A stretch of 64,000 nt of DNA from JAZKAR01 sp040389065 (GCA_040389065.1 JAZKAR010000028.1:71651-135650), one strand, 5' to 3'; counted from the first letter of the stretch, positions 16,717 to 25,486 are shown. Numbers and translations are program-made. Notes: a model not told the origin generated them from the sequence alone.

Positions 16717-17043
16717 ATGCCTTTAAATGATATTAAACAAGCTTGGGAACGTAGAAGCGCTGACTTATGCCGTTCTAAACACTATGACTACTATGTTGAA
16801 CTTAAATACCCTTATGAGCCTTTAAATTCTTCAGAAAAAAATAATTTTTTTGCTGAAAAAGATAATTCACATGCCATATATGCAGGGTTTGTATACATAC
16901 CTATTATAGTTCCATCAAGTACAGTAAATAGGCCAATTGATCTACAAACAGCGACTAAATTAGCGTCGATTCGCTGTATTAAATCACCTGATGTATTAGA
17001 AAATCAAAGTAGAGCAGTATCTATAACAGATAAAAAAATCTAA
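16717..17043 (+). CDS. Hypothetical protein, possibly N-terminally truncated
   Basis: The frame extends to 16687, but its first codons are made of the repeat motif at 16689-16704. I take ATG 16717 (108 residues); no good ribosome site is seen. Content: AWERRSADLCRSKHYDYYVELKYPYEPL, a Gly-Phe-Val-Tyr-Ile-Pro-Ile segment and a polar C-terminus. No signal peptide or known domain. The repeat at its 5' edge suggests the real N-terminus was lost in a recombination. A lipoprotein gene follows 27 bp downstream. Confidence 0.45.
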   Translation: MPLNDIKQAWERRSADLCRSKHYDYYVELKYPYEPLNSSEKNNFFAEKDNSHAIYAGFVYIPIIVPSSTVNRPIDLQTATKLASIRCIKSPDVLENQSRAVSITDKKI

Positions 17044-17070
17044 AGATTATTTTTAATAAGGTTTTATTAA

Positions 17071-17583
17071 ATGAAAATTAAATTATTTATATTGGCAGGT
17101 TTTTCTGCATTACTAAGCGGCTGCGTATCGTATTGCTCTATACCTAAAGATTATGCTGGTTCAGTTGTTGAAGTCAGCGATACCGGAATAGCAGAAGGGC
17201 GTACTAAAGCCCAATTTTTTGTATTAGCAGAAGTTGATGGTAAACAGGTTAATAATAGTCTTAATGCGACACGATCAAGAAGCCACGGACAAGGTTTTAT
17301 GTTAACGCTACAGTATGTAACGCACCAATTGCCGATGAAGCCTCAAAAAGTAAAATTATTAGGTACACATCAAACAGGTGCTCCTATTCATGAAATCGTC
17401 AGCCAATTAAGAGGCACTTTTTTTACAGTGTCAGGCGAAGTTGAATTTAATCCACAAGAGAATCACCGCTATATTGTTACCGGAGTACTGAAAGAAGAAG
17501 GCTCGTCTATTTGGATTGAAGATGCTAATACCAAAGAGCGTGCGACTGACGTCGTTGTATCTTCAGCGGAAAAGAAGAAATAG
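17071..17583 (+). CDS. Lipoprotein of unknown function
   Basis: 170 residues. A lipoprotein signal peptide (LFILAGFSALLSGC) has the lipobox LSGC, so Cys18 would be lipidated. The residue after it is Val, compatible with sorting to the outer membrane. The mature part is beta-rich (AQFFVLAEVDGKQVNN, YIVTGVLKEEGSSIWIED) and ends in a basic tail. It resembles small envelope lipoproteins of unknown role. Ribosome site AAGG. The gene lies between two copies of the GGGAGACCTGACCC motif. Confidence 0.7.
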   Translation: MKIKLFILAGFSALLSGCVSYCSIPKDYAGSVVEVSDTGIAEGRTKAQFFVLAEVDGKQVNNSLNATRSRSHGQGFMLTLQYVTHQLPMKPQKVKLLGTHQTGAPIHEIVSQLRGTFFTVSGEVEFNPQENHRYIVTGVLKEEGSSIWIEDANTKERATDVVVSSAEKKK

Positions 17584-17621
17584 CGATGTTACTTTGTTAG
17601 GTCTAATTTTTAATGTGAATT

Positions 17622-17637
17622 GGGAGACCTGACCCTG
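17622..17637. repeat. GGGAGACCTGACCCTG motif, copy 2
   Basis: Exact 16-bp repeat of 16689-16704, located between the lipoprotein gene and the reverse-transcriptase pair. Confidence 0.6.
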
Positions 17638-17745
17638 TGACCCTTGGGACTGAATGTAATAAAGAACCTATTTTCTGGCGTGTACATGCAGAATACGAGG
17701 CATATAGATACATATCCCCGTTCCTCTCTCTCAATGTTTGATTAA

Positions 17746-17838
17746 GCACTTGCTCAAAGTCAAGCAGCAGGTCAACTTATCGATCCAAATAAAGATTTCT
17801 TATTTGAAAAGATTAGGTGTGTTCGATTGCGAAAATAG
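17746..17838 (+). pseudogene. C-terminal scrap of an unknown gene
   Basis: A 30-codon frame without a start codon reads ALAQSQAAGQLIDPNKDF then LFEKIRCVRLRK and stops at TAG 17836-17838. The composition looks like the end of a protein. It lies between the repeat motif at 17622 and the end of the reverse-transcriptase operon, consistent with an old gene cut off when the cassette was inserted. Confidence 0.35.
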
Positions 17839-17862
17839 GTTCAAAATCAGTTTATCACATTC

Positions 17863-19860
17863 CTAGTATCCTGGATTCAACTGTTTCCTTACTAATAATT
17901 TTTCTAAATCTAAATTATCAGACCAATTAACAAAATGGAGATGAGTTGTAAAAAAATTGATTAACTCATTTCTTTCTTGTTCGCTTGTGGTTTTGCCAAA
18001 TGCATGTTTGGAAAAGTTACTTAGAATTTCACCTTTGTCTGTTTTATTAACAAATGGGCATGAAAGCATATCTACTAACAGCAAAGTAAGTTCGCTTTTA
18101 AAACTGATTCGATTATCTCCATTTTTGAAAACTTTTTTCAGTTCCTGCAATACTTCAAAATGAATATTAAAATATTCGGGCTTTCCGCGTGTAACATAGA
18201 AAAAAGCTATAAAATCAAAATAAGTAAATGATGATGATTTTATTTTGTTAGAAATATCAAAATACCGCTGAATATCTTTTTCTGAAAAATTATCATTTGG
18301 GCAAATAACTCTTAATGCAATTAAAAGATTATAAACTTCAATACCACTTAACTCGCCTTTAGGTCGAGAATTTAATACGATTAGAGCTGAGTTTTTGAGT
18401 TGCAGCTGTAATGATTCATTTAATCTCTCATTAAGTTTTCCAAATTTATTGATTATTAACATAAACTGAGAAACTAAATATGTAGTTCGTACCCTAAAAT
18501 CCATAGAGTATAGAAAGAAAACTACTTCAATTGTAGTAGTAAGGAGAATTTGTAAGTTCTGTAAAGGTAAAGGTGTTTCTGAAAATTTCCTAATTCTTTT
18601 TTCCAACCGATAGCATGATTTCATTATGGCAGATAAAGCATAGCCACTGATAATATTGAAACTTTGTGAACTTCTCTTTAACGAAATTTTTATATCTCTA
18701 ATTATTTGAGTTGTATGTCTGAATGGTGTTTTAAGAATGGCTAATTGTTCAGGGGATACCAGCTCTATTTCGGTATTTTCGCTCTCATTTTTCGGCGTAA
18801 AAGCTCGGCGTACTTCTGCAAGCCAGCTTAAAATAGTTTGATCTAATATTTTCTGAACATCGCTTTTAGCAATAGTTTGATCAGTAGCGAATGGTACAGT
18901 CATTTCAACTGTTTTAGATTCATTAATATATAATTTGTATTCTTGTAGTTGGCGTTCAGCTATATGATAAATAATTGCCTCTATATCCTTGTTTCTAGAA
19001 AATAAGAAGTAATCATCTAAATATCGGCGAATTGCATATTCTGAATCTTCTATACCAATATCATTAATTGCTTTTAAAATATTAGCATCTATCTGCTGAA
19101 GAATTATTTCGGCGAATATTCTTGATACCTCAGGGCCAACAACAATACCGTTTGTTTCTTGATAATTTGCAGTCATCATTAATTCATCAAATGTTGAGTC
19201 AAAACTTTTTCCTTGATGCTCTTTTGCAAATATTTTCCCCTTAACAGCCCATGAAATAGTGTGTGTGTAAATACTAGCAAAACAACGCTTGATATCAAAT
19301 TTTTTTAAGTTACAAAACTGCCGCTCTAAGTTAAGAAACTCTGTGGAATCAATAAATTTATATAATTGATTAAACTTTGAGTAATAAAAATACGAGCTGG
19401 CATATTTGCTTTCATAGCCTTCAATTTCAGGATCTTCCTCAACATTATTTTCATTTAAGTCTGTATTTTCATCATACTCATGAGTATAAAAATAAGATGC
19501 TACTCTAACCGGGTAACGTAAACTGAAACGACTTTTTCGACATAAGGAAAGAATTAAGTCGCTGTAGGAAGTATAAAAATTAGTAAAAGATAGTTGATGT
19601 GCAGGATGGATGATAGATAGATGGCGTTCTTTGTGCACACCTTGGCGAATATAGTAGTCATAAGGAATAGTGGATTTCAAACCATTTTGTAAAAATATGT
19701 TTTTCACTAAAGAAGGGAGCGTTACCGATCTATTTTCAACTATTTTTGAAAAATGGTATAAAAGTTTGTTAGAAAAAATAATGGGAGTTTCGTAGGGTAA
19801 TGTTTCGGTAAGAAGAACTCTATTAGCGTCTTTTTGCTTGATTCGGATTTTCTCTTTCAT
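17863..19860 (-). CDS. drt3b: Reverse transcriptase, probable Drt3b (UG8-type) of a DRT3 system
   Basis: Start taken at ATG 19860, which overlaps the stop of drt3a (TAATG); a GTG nine bases earlier is possible. 665 residues. RT motif A FDIKRCFASIYTHT is near residue 189, motif B-like ETNGIVVGPEVSRIFAEI near 235, and the catalytic YLDD near 277. The C-terminal 350 residues are helical with no known nuclease motif. A long second RT coupled to a shorter YVDD RT is the layout of defence-associated RT type 3 (UG3 plus UG8). DRT3 protects against phage through DNA synthesis by both RTs and a noncoding RNA. Assignment rests on gene order, sizes and motifs, not on a search. Confidence 0.75.
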   Translation of the reverse strand: MKEKIRIKQKDANRVLLTETLPYETPIIFSNKLLYHFSKIVENRSVTLPSLVKNIFLQNGLKSTIPYDYYIRQGVHKERHLSIIHPAHQLSFTNFYTSYSDLILSLCRKSRFSLRYPVRVASYFYTHEYDENTDLNENNVEEDPEIEGYESKYASSYFYYSKFNQLYKFIDSTEFLNLERQFCNLKKFDIKRCFASIYTHTISWAVKGKIFAKEHQGKSFDSTFDELMMTANYQETNGIVVGPEVSRIFAEIILQQIDANILKAINDIGIEDSEYAIRRYLDDYFLFSRNKDIEAIIYHIAERQLQEYKLYINESKTVEMTVPFATDQTIAKSDVQKILDQTILSWLAEVRRAFTPKNESENTEIELVSPEQLAILKTPFRHTTQIIRDIKISLKRSSQSFNIISGYALSAIMKSCYRLEKRIRKFSETPLPLQNLQILLTTTIEVVFFLYSMDFRVRTTYLVSQFMLIINKFGKLNERLNESLQLQLKNSALIVLNSRPKGELSGIEVYNLLIALRVICPNDNFSEKDIQRYFDISNKIKSSSFTYFDFIAFFYVTRGKPEYFNIHFEVLQELKKVFKNGDNRISFKSELTLLLVDMLSCPFVNKTDKGEILSNFSKHAFGKTTSEQERNELINFFTTHLHFVNWSDNLDLEKLLVRKQLNPGY

Positions 19861-21128
19861 TACCAGCACTTTCTGATTTTTTTAAGGCTATGAGAACTTA
19901 TAGAGCTTAATCTTTTGCTTTTAAATCCGGATACAAAAGATAGCTTTGCTAAGATATCTTTCTGTGAAGAGGATAATGTTCGAGATTGTTTGATACCAAA
20001 TGAGTTACGATTTGCATAAACTTGCGAACGAAGAAATTTGTTTATCTCAACAAAAGTTGTGATATCGGTTACTAAGGGATAATTATAATGCACACCAGAC
20101 ATTAGCTTTCCACGCCGTCCTAGCGTTTTTATTTTACGATTTTCGGTAAGAAATTTTATTCGAGCATGCAGTAAAGAAAAATCATATTCCCTATGATGAT
20201 CAAGAAAAGCCATGACAATTCGTGCTTTTATTCGTTTGATCTTATTATCCGCCATGCTTACATCTATTGGAATTTTCTTTTTTGGTTCTCTAAGCGAAGT
20301 TCTTGGACTCGAAAGCTTATAACCTAGATAGTTTATTTCTATTTTAGGATTTGGAGAGCATGTACATCTGGCTGCACATTTGCAAGGTAGTTTGCTGCAT
20401 TCGCACGATGCATGGCAGTTGCATCCTACATAATAACTCAAACATTTTTGAATATTTAGATTCATCTTACTCGGTAGTAGTTTTGCTATTTTCAATAAAA
20501 TATCAGGAAGTTGTTTTGATGAAAAAATTATCATGTCATCAACGTATCGAGAATAATAATACACCCCATCCATTTCGGCGATTTTTTTATCTAAATCTTT
20601 AAGATATAGCTCTGAAAGAGTTGAACTTAAAGCTAGTCCACGAGGTAGGCCGAATTTAGTATATTTGCTAAAATTAGCGAAAAGTATGGATATTAAATTG
20701 TGAGTTGTTGAAGAAATTAAATTGTCATCAAAGAGTTTTTTTAAAATAAAACCTCGATCTATGCTTTCGTAAAATTTGGCAATATCAACTTTATATATAT
20801 ATTTGGGACAATTTTCTTCTAATAGTATTTTGGCTTGTTGTATGATGGTGTTACGATCAGCCTGCCTCGTAGAGTAGCGATGTCTAATTATCTTGTTGAT
20901 TATTCTTAAGACCAATTTGTCACCAAGCAAAGTTGGTTCATAGGCTTGAAATGATCCAACTTTTAATGGTTTGAATTTTCCGAACTGGAAATTGTTAGTC
21001 GTAATTGAGTGCTCTAACCAACTTAAATATTTTTCTCTCAAATGTGTTTCTTTCAAGACACCTTGATTGCCATCTTCTCTACGAATCATTGAACGAAGAC
21101 TACGCTTGGAGAATTCTGTCGTTAGCAT
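19860..21128 (-). CDS. drt3a: Reverse transcriptase, probable Drt3a (UG3-type) of a DRT3 system
   Basis: 422 residues. Motif A YKVDIAKFYESID near residue 111, motif B GLPRGLALSSTLSEL near 160, and the catalytic YVDD near 191 with DMIIF after it. Residues about 234-256 form an unusual insertion with eight cysteines (CNCHASCECS then PCKCAARCTC), likely metal binding, just before the NYLGYKLS element. The gene is first of the two-RT operon. AGGTCTTCT upstream, part of the repeated GAGACCTGAC motif, may serve as its ribosome site. Retron and group II intron RTs are alternatives, but there is no msr/msd-like structure next to an effector and no maturase or endonuclease domain. Confidence 0.75.
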   Translation of the reverse strand: MLTTEFSKRSLRSMIRREDGNQGVLKETHLREKYLSWLEHSITTNNFQFGKFKPLKVGSFQAYEPTLLGDKLVLRIINKIIRHRYSTRQADRNTIIQQAKILLEENCPKYIYKVDIAKFYESIDRGFILKKLFDDNLISSTTHNLISILFANFSKYTKFGLPRGLALSSTLSELYLKDLDKKIAEMDGVYYYSRYVDDMIIFSSKQLPDILLKIAKLLPSKMNLNIQKCLSYYVGCNCHASCECSKLPCKCAARCTCSPNPKIEINYLGYKLSSPRTSLREPKKKIPIDVSMADNKIKRIKARIVMAFLDHHREYDFSLLHARIKFLTENRKIKTLGRRGKLMSGVHYNYPLVTDITTFVEINKFLRSQVYANRNSFGIKQSRTLSSSQKDILAKLSFVSGFKSKRLSSISSHSLKKIRKCW

Positions 21129-21133
21129 TTTTT

Positions 21134-21147
21134 AGAAGACCTGACTA
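21134..21147. repeat. Degenerate copy of the GAGACCTGACC motif
   Basis: AGAAGACCTGACTA lies directly before the drt3a start codon and is related to the 16-bp repeats at 16689 and 17622. Confidence 0.4.
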
Positions 21148-21266
21148 TAGAAGTTCATTTTATAACCATATATACAATTAGAGTTTTTCATCACAAAGAA
21201 ATAATTTTGCTATTATAGTCAATTAATTAAATCGAAAAAATGATAATAGGAAAAATTATATGCAAT

Positions 21267-21281
21267 GAGAGACCTTACCCT
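21267..21281. repeat. GAGACCTtACCCT motif, copy 3
   Basis: GAGAGACCTTACCCT differs by about two bases from the copies at 16689 and 17622. With the copy at 17622 it brackets the whole two-RT operon in direct orientation. Confidence 0.5.
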
Positions 21282-21311
21282 AATAATTTGCTCGTTATTG
21301 TAACTATATTT

Positions 21312-21359
21312 AACAAGCAATTAATAAAATTATTTGAATAATTTTATTAATTGCTTGTT
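21312..21359. repeat. Perfect 22-bp hairpin upstream of the RT operon
   Basis: Arms 21312-21333 (AACAAGCAATTAATAAAATT plus AT) and 21338-21359 are exact complements with a TTGA loop. The stem is AT-rich and has no long T run in either direction. It lies about 180 bp upstream of drt3a, outside the repeat motif at 21267. It could be a bidirectional terminator, part of a noncoding RNA or a recombination end. Confidence 0.6.
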
Positions 21360-21457
21360 TCTATTTTGATGTCTTCACAGTGATTTAATTTCTAGGATCT
21401 TGCTTATTACATAAGCGCTTATTATGGCAAATCATGTAGATCATTCTTAATTAATTT

Positions 21458-21688
21458 TTATGTCATTTTTTGAAGCCAAGGGCAATTTTTTCCATGTGAA
21501 ATTGATTTACTAGATGAATTATCATCAGCTAAAGATTCAAGTTCCAAACAAAATAATGGCTTGTTTTTTTGAATGAAAAAAGTAATATGTATTCTATGAT
21601 TGGGTGAGTGTATCTTAAGTTTATTTAGAGGTATCAGGGACAGACCACGGTTATTTTTACAGAAAAAAATATTTGTAAAAGCATTCAT
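21458..21688 (-). CDS. Possible small protein upstream of the RT operon
   Basis: An open frame from ATG 21688 gives 76 residues (IFFCKNNRGLSLIPLNKLKI, HITFFIQKNKPLFCLELESL). The composition is protein-like, but there is no ribosome site and the family is not recognised. It may be a remnant. The same strand carries the RT operon downstream. Confidence 0.3.
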   Translation of the reverse strand: MNAFTNIFFCKNNRGLSLIPLNKLKIHSPNHRIHITFFIQKNKPLFCLELESLADDNSSSKSISHGKNCPWLQKMT

Positions 21689-21729
21689 AGCTGATAAACA
21701 ATAGTGATACCTTGCTAGAGGAGTAAATA

Positions 21730-22458
21730 ATGCCTGAAGGCCCATCCATTGTTATTCTCAAAGAGCAGGTTTTAAACTTCACGGGCAAAACTATTTTGAA
21801 GGTAGAAGGCAACACAAAGATTGGTAAAGAAAGATTATTAAATCAGCCCATTGTGGCGTTTCGTAGTTGGGGTAAACACTTTTTAATTGAACTGCCCGAT
21901 TTTTCAGTGCGTATCCATTTTTTATTATTTGGCAGTTACCGTATTAATGAGCGAAAAGAAAGCCAACCGCGGCTTAGCCTTCAATTTGATGAAGGCGAAC
22001 TAAATTTTTATGCATGCTCTGTTAAATACATTGAGGAAAAGCTTGATGATATTTACGACTGGAGTGCAGATGTTATGGCAGATGCATGGAGTGCTGCTAA
22101 GGCACGCAAAAAGCTTTTAGCTATTCCTAATACGTTGGTGTGTGATGCCTTATTAGATCAAAACATATTTGCCGGAGTTGGTAATATTATTAAAAATGAA
22201 GTGTTATATCGCATTTATGTGCACCCACTTTCAACGGTGGGGGCATTGCCAGAGGCACAAACACAACAGCTTATTGATGAGGCGCGCAATTATAGTTTTG
22301 ATTTTTTGAATTGGAAGAAGGAATTTACGCTTAAAAAGCATTGGCTTGCTCATACAAAAAAAGTATGTTTGCGCTGCAACATTCCTTTATCTAAGGGAAA
22401 GCTTGGTAAAACGCAACGTAGAAGCTTTTTTTGTGAACAATGTCAGATTAAGTATTAA
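21730..22458 (+). CDS. Fpg/Nei-family DNA glycosylase
   Basis: 242 residues. After Met the catalytic Pro-Glu (PEGPS) opens the protein; the Lys of FRSWGKHFLIEL is the conserved DNA-binding lysine. The helix-two-turn-helix (NIFAGVGNIIKNEVLYR) and the C-terminal zinc finger (VCLRCN and FFCEQCQ) are present. Base excision of oxidised pyrimidines or purines with AP-lyase activity. The sequence opening and short length fit the Nei side of the family. The ribosome site is GAGGAG. Confidence 0.9.
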   Translation: MPEGPSIVILKEQVLNFTGKTILKVEGNTKIGKERLLNQPIVAFRSWGKHFLIELPDFSVRIHFLLFGSYRINERKESQPRLSLQFDEGELNFYACSVKYIEEKLDDIYDWSADVMADAWSAAKARKKLLAIPNTLVCDALLDQNIFAGVGNIIKNEVLYRIYVHPLSTVGALPEAQTQQLIDEARNYSFDFLNWKKEFTLKKHWLAHTKKVCLRCNIPLSKGKLGKTQRRSFFCEQCQIKY

Positions 22459-22552
22459 GGCACATTAGTTTGAAATGATAAAGCTTGGAAAGTGTGGCGT
22501 TCTTATCTTTATGAGGGCATAAGGTAAAACGGCATTTTAAGTTGCTCCACCG

Positions 22553-22589
22553 CCCCCTCATCCTAACCTTCTCCCTCGAGGGGAGAAGG
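22553..22589. repeat. CCCTCATCCTAACCTTCTCCC palindromic repeat
   Basis: CCCCCTCATCCTAACC precedes a 9-bp perfect stem (CCTTCTCCC/GGGAGAAGG) with loop TCGAG. This sequence type is a widespread intergenic repeat in proteobacteria. Here it separates the converging glycosylase and aceB genes and could help terminate both. Confidence 0.6.
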
Positions 22590-22651
22590 AACGAAAAGCA
22601 ATAGGCTTAAAATTTTTATTTTTTTAAGTTTTCACAATGGCACTTATTGTT

Positions 22652-24247
22652 TTAAATTTTTTCATATAGCGACGATGTTAAAAATTCCTCAAAATTTTCT
22701 TGTGTCGATAAACGATCAAAAATAGCAGCGGCTTGGTCAAGCGTCGTTAGGGTAGGGTTATTCGCTTTTAAAATGTCTAACTCTTCGCGGATGAAGCCTT
22801 TTACCAGCGGTTTAGTAATTTTTTGCCCATCTTCAAGCTTACCTTTTGGTGAGCGTATCCATTGCCACACTTGCGCGCGTGATATTTCTGCGGTTGCGGC
22901 ATCTTCCATCAGGTTTCGAATTGGTACGCAGCCATTGCCGGCTAGCCATGAACCTAAATAATGAATACCAATATGAATGTTGGCGCGCAAACCTAAGGTA
23001 GTAATAGGGCTTTCAGGTTGAAAGTTAAGTAACTCGGCAGCAGCAATAGAGAGTTGATCGAGCTGTTTTTCAATCTGGTTGGGGCGATAACCCAACACGG
23101 CTACAAACTCTTCTTTAGCTAAAGAAACTAAGCCGGGGTGAGCGACCCATCCGCCATCATAACCATCGGTAGCATCACGCCGCTTATCAGCACGAACACC
23201 TGCGAGTGCTTGCTCATTTTTCTCAGGGTCATTTTTAATGGGAATAAGTGCGCTCATACCGCCAATGGCAGGGGCTTGGCGCTTGTGGCATGTTTTTAAT
23301 AGCAACAATGCATAGGCACGCATAAACGGGCTAGTCATGGTGACCAATGCGCGATCAGCGAGGCAAAACTCTTGGTTGGATTTGAATTTTTTTATACAGC
23401 TGAAAATATAATCCCACCGCCCGGCATTTAAGCCTGCGGAGTGTTCACGCAATTCATATAAAATTTCTTCCATTTCAAACGCAGCAGGAATCGTTTCAAT
23501 GAGAACGGTGGCTTTGATGGAGCCTCTTGGTAAGCCAAGCTCTTCTTGTGCCATGATAAAAATATCGTTCCATAAACGTGCCTCGATATGGCTTTCGAGT
23601 TTAGGAAGATAAAAGAATGGCCCTGCACCACGGGCTAGTTGTTCTTTGGCGTTATGAAAAAGAAAGAGCGCAAAATCAAATAGTCCACCTGATACGCGCT
23701 GACCATCTACTAACATATGTTTTTCATCAAGATGCCAGCCTCTGGGGCGAACCAGAAGGGTTGCAACTGTTTCATTCAACGTATAGGTTTTGCCATTTTG
23801 CTCAAGTTTGATTGTTTTTCGAATCGCTTCATATAAATTGATTTGCCCTTGAATTTGATTATTCCAACTTGGAGTATTGCTATCTTCAAAATCGCTCATA
23901 TATGAATCAGCCCCTGAGTTGAGGGCATTAATAATCATTTTACGTTCTACAGGCCCCGTAATTTCGGCGCGTCTGCACTGAAGTGCTTCAGGTAACGGCG
24001 AGATTGACCATTCACCTTCGCGAATAGATTGGGTTTCAGAAAGGAAGTCGGGGAACGCGCCTGCATCAAAACGTTTAGTGCGTTCTTCACGCTGGCGTAA
24101 AAGCTGCTGACGGCGATCTTCAAAGGTACGATGTAGTTTTGCTATAAATTGTAAAGCTTCAGCAGTTAAAATGGTGTCAAAACCAGGCTCCATTGCGCCT
24201 GATAACTGTATTTGTTTAGGTGAAGAATGCATTAAGACATGTTCCAT
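22652..24247 (-). CDS. aceB: Malate synthase A
   Basis: 531 residues, the length of the A isoform. Recognisable blocks include RRAEITGPVERKMIINALNSGA, YMSDFEDSNTPSW, RPRGWHL, FYLPKLESHIEARLWNDIF, ATVLIETIPAAFEMEEILYEL, AGRWDYIFS, and DGGWVAHPGL. It condenses glyoxylate with acetyl-CoA to malate in the cytosol. Isocitrate lyase is not in the window. The gene is 23 bp downstream of the Rieske oxygenase gene on the same strand, so glyoxylate may come from that pathway rather than the glyoxylate shunt alone. Confidence 0.96.
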   Translation of the reverse strand: MEHVLMHSSPKQIQLSGAMEPGFDTILTAEALQFIAKLHRTFEDRRQQLLRQREERTKRFDAGAFPDFLSETQSIREGEWSISPLPEALQCRRAEITGPVERKMIINALNSGADSYMSDFEDSNTPSWNNQIQGQINLYEAIRKTIKLEQNGKTYTLNETVATLLVRPRGWHLDEKHMLVDGQRVSGGLFDFALFLFHNAKEQLARGAGPFFYLPKLESHIEARLWNDIFIMAQEELGLPRGSIKATVLIETIPAAFEMEEILYELREHSAGLNAGRWDYIFSCIKKFKSNQEFCLADRALVTMTSPFMRAYALLLLKTCHKRQAPAIGGMSALIPIKNDPEKNEQALAGVRADKRRDATDGYDGGWVAHPGLVSLAKEEFVAVLGYRPNQIEKQLDQLSIAAAELLNFQPESPITTLGLRANIHIGIHYLGSWLAGNGCVPIRNLMEDAATAEISRAQVWQWIRSPKGKLEDGQKITKPLVKGFIREELDILKANNPTLTTLDQAAAIFDRLSTQENFEEFLTSSLYEKI

Positions 24248-24270
24248 AATAAAAAATAAGATTTATATAA

Positions 24271-25404
24271 TTAGCTGTTTGCTGGGTTCGCAGGGTTTGC
24301 TGTAGCGGTTCGTACTAGGTTATGGAAGTAAATGACGCCGTTTTCTCTATCTGGATGCAAATGACCATGATGGTATATGCCGGCTTCCATATTTTTTTGT
24401 ACTGCTTCGCACATAGCGATATCTTCTAAGGTTAGGCAATTAATAAAGTCCATAAATTCTTGCCGTTGCTCTGGGGGAGTATCTTTTCGAAAGCGAATCG
24501 CGTATTCCAATACCGTTTCATTGGCTGAGCGAGGGTTAACGCGCAAAGTATAAAAAGCGGGTTGGTAAAATGGCATCCCTAAATTTGGCCAAGCCCAGAG
24601 CCATAGCCCTTCAAATCCTCCGGTATTCGATTCATTTTTGCGTTGGCAACTGTGTATTGAGAAAAGTTGTCGGTTTTCGATTTTATATTTTATGAGAGAA
24701 AAATCACGCTGAAGTACGGGGTGTACGGTAGGGCAGTGGTAGCATTCTTGATAACCTTCAATCCAGATTTTCCAGTTGAAGTTTCCTTTCACTACCATTG
24801 CTACTTCTAGTTCGTATTGGTCAAACTCAAAACCTGAAGCTTCAATAGTTTCTAGCATTTCACCCCGTTCTTCTTTTAAGCTTGGGGCTTCAGGGTTTAG
24901 GTTAATAAACACCATATTGTTCCATACTTCGGTACGAATTCCAGATAACGCCATTTCCTTAGTGTCTTGCTGGTTCAAATTTGGGCAAAATGGAGCAGAT
25001 ACTAATTCACCACCGCTGCTTGCGTAGGTCCAACCGTGGTACTTACACGTAATGTTGCCGGTTTTTTGAGCAGCTACCGCTGTTGTGGGCGTATGAAACT
25101 GAGGGGTTGTTGTAGGGGTAGGGTCAATACTTGGCACTAGCATCATGCCACGATGGCGGCATAAGTTATGCCAGGCGTGCATGTCGCCTTGCTTGTCGCG
25201 TACCAACAAAATAGGGTAACCAGCCACTTCAATAGGTAGCAACGTATTGAGTTCAGGAAATTGCTTTAAGTCAGCTGCATATAACCAAGTATTGCCGAAT
25301 AGCTGATGCCGCTCTTGTTGTAAGAAAGCATTACTGGTATAGGCCTCAGCCGATAACGTGTCGACAAACGGGATAGTAGTATTGGAAGAGTTTTGCATAA
25401 TCAT
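24271..25404 (-). CDS. Rieske-type ring-hydroxylating/N-dealkylating oxygenase, alpha subunit
   Basis: 377 residues. The Rieske [2Fe-2S] motif CRHRGMML and CKYHGWTY is in the N-terminal half. The mononuclear iron site EGYQECYHCPTVHP follows, with a late Asp-containing region (FINCLTLEDIAMCE). The family includes glycine betaine, carnitine (CntA) and stachydrine demethylases. Electrons would come from the reductase encoded next to it. Close packing with malate synthase suggests a product that feeds glyoxylate or acetyl-CoA. Substrate not determined. Confidence 0.9.
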   Translation of the reverse strand: MIMQNSSNTTIPFVDTLSAEAYTSNAFLQQERHQLFGNTWLYAADLKQFPELNTLLPIEVAGYPILLVRDKQGDMHAWHNLCRHRGMMLVPSIDPTPTTTPQFHTPTTAVAAQKTGNITCKYHGWTYASSGGELVSAPFCPNLNQQDTKEMALSGIRTEVWNNMVFINLNPEAPSLKEERGEMLETIEASGFEFDQYELEVAMVVKGNFNWKIWIEGYQECYHCPTVHPVLQRDFSLIKYKIENRQLFSIHSCQRKNESNTGGFEGLWLWAWPNLGMPFYQPAFYTLRVNPRSANETVLEYAIRFRKDTPPEQRQEFMDFINCLTLEDIAMCEAVQKNMEAGIYHHGHLHPDRENGVIYFHNLVRTATANPANPANS

Positions 25405-25486
25405 TTTGCTCCCTGAAAGTAATTCAAAAATTAGTTCGAAATAAGAGTTTTTAATAAGAGTTTTTAAATGGCAAACAATTCAGAAT

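Noticed and set aside
17811..17835. ACACACC on the minus strand just after drt3b, a possible repeat template for an RT noncoding RNA
   Set aside because: The same bases are explained as part of a + strand gene scrap (17746-17838), and no flanking RNA structure was seen. Kept only as a weak alternative.
21312..21359. Simple intrinsic terminator
   Set aside because: The stem is perfect but AT-rich and has no long T run on either side, so this label alone was not accepted.
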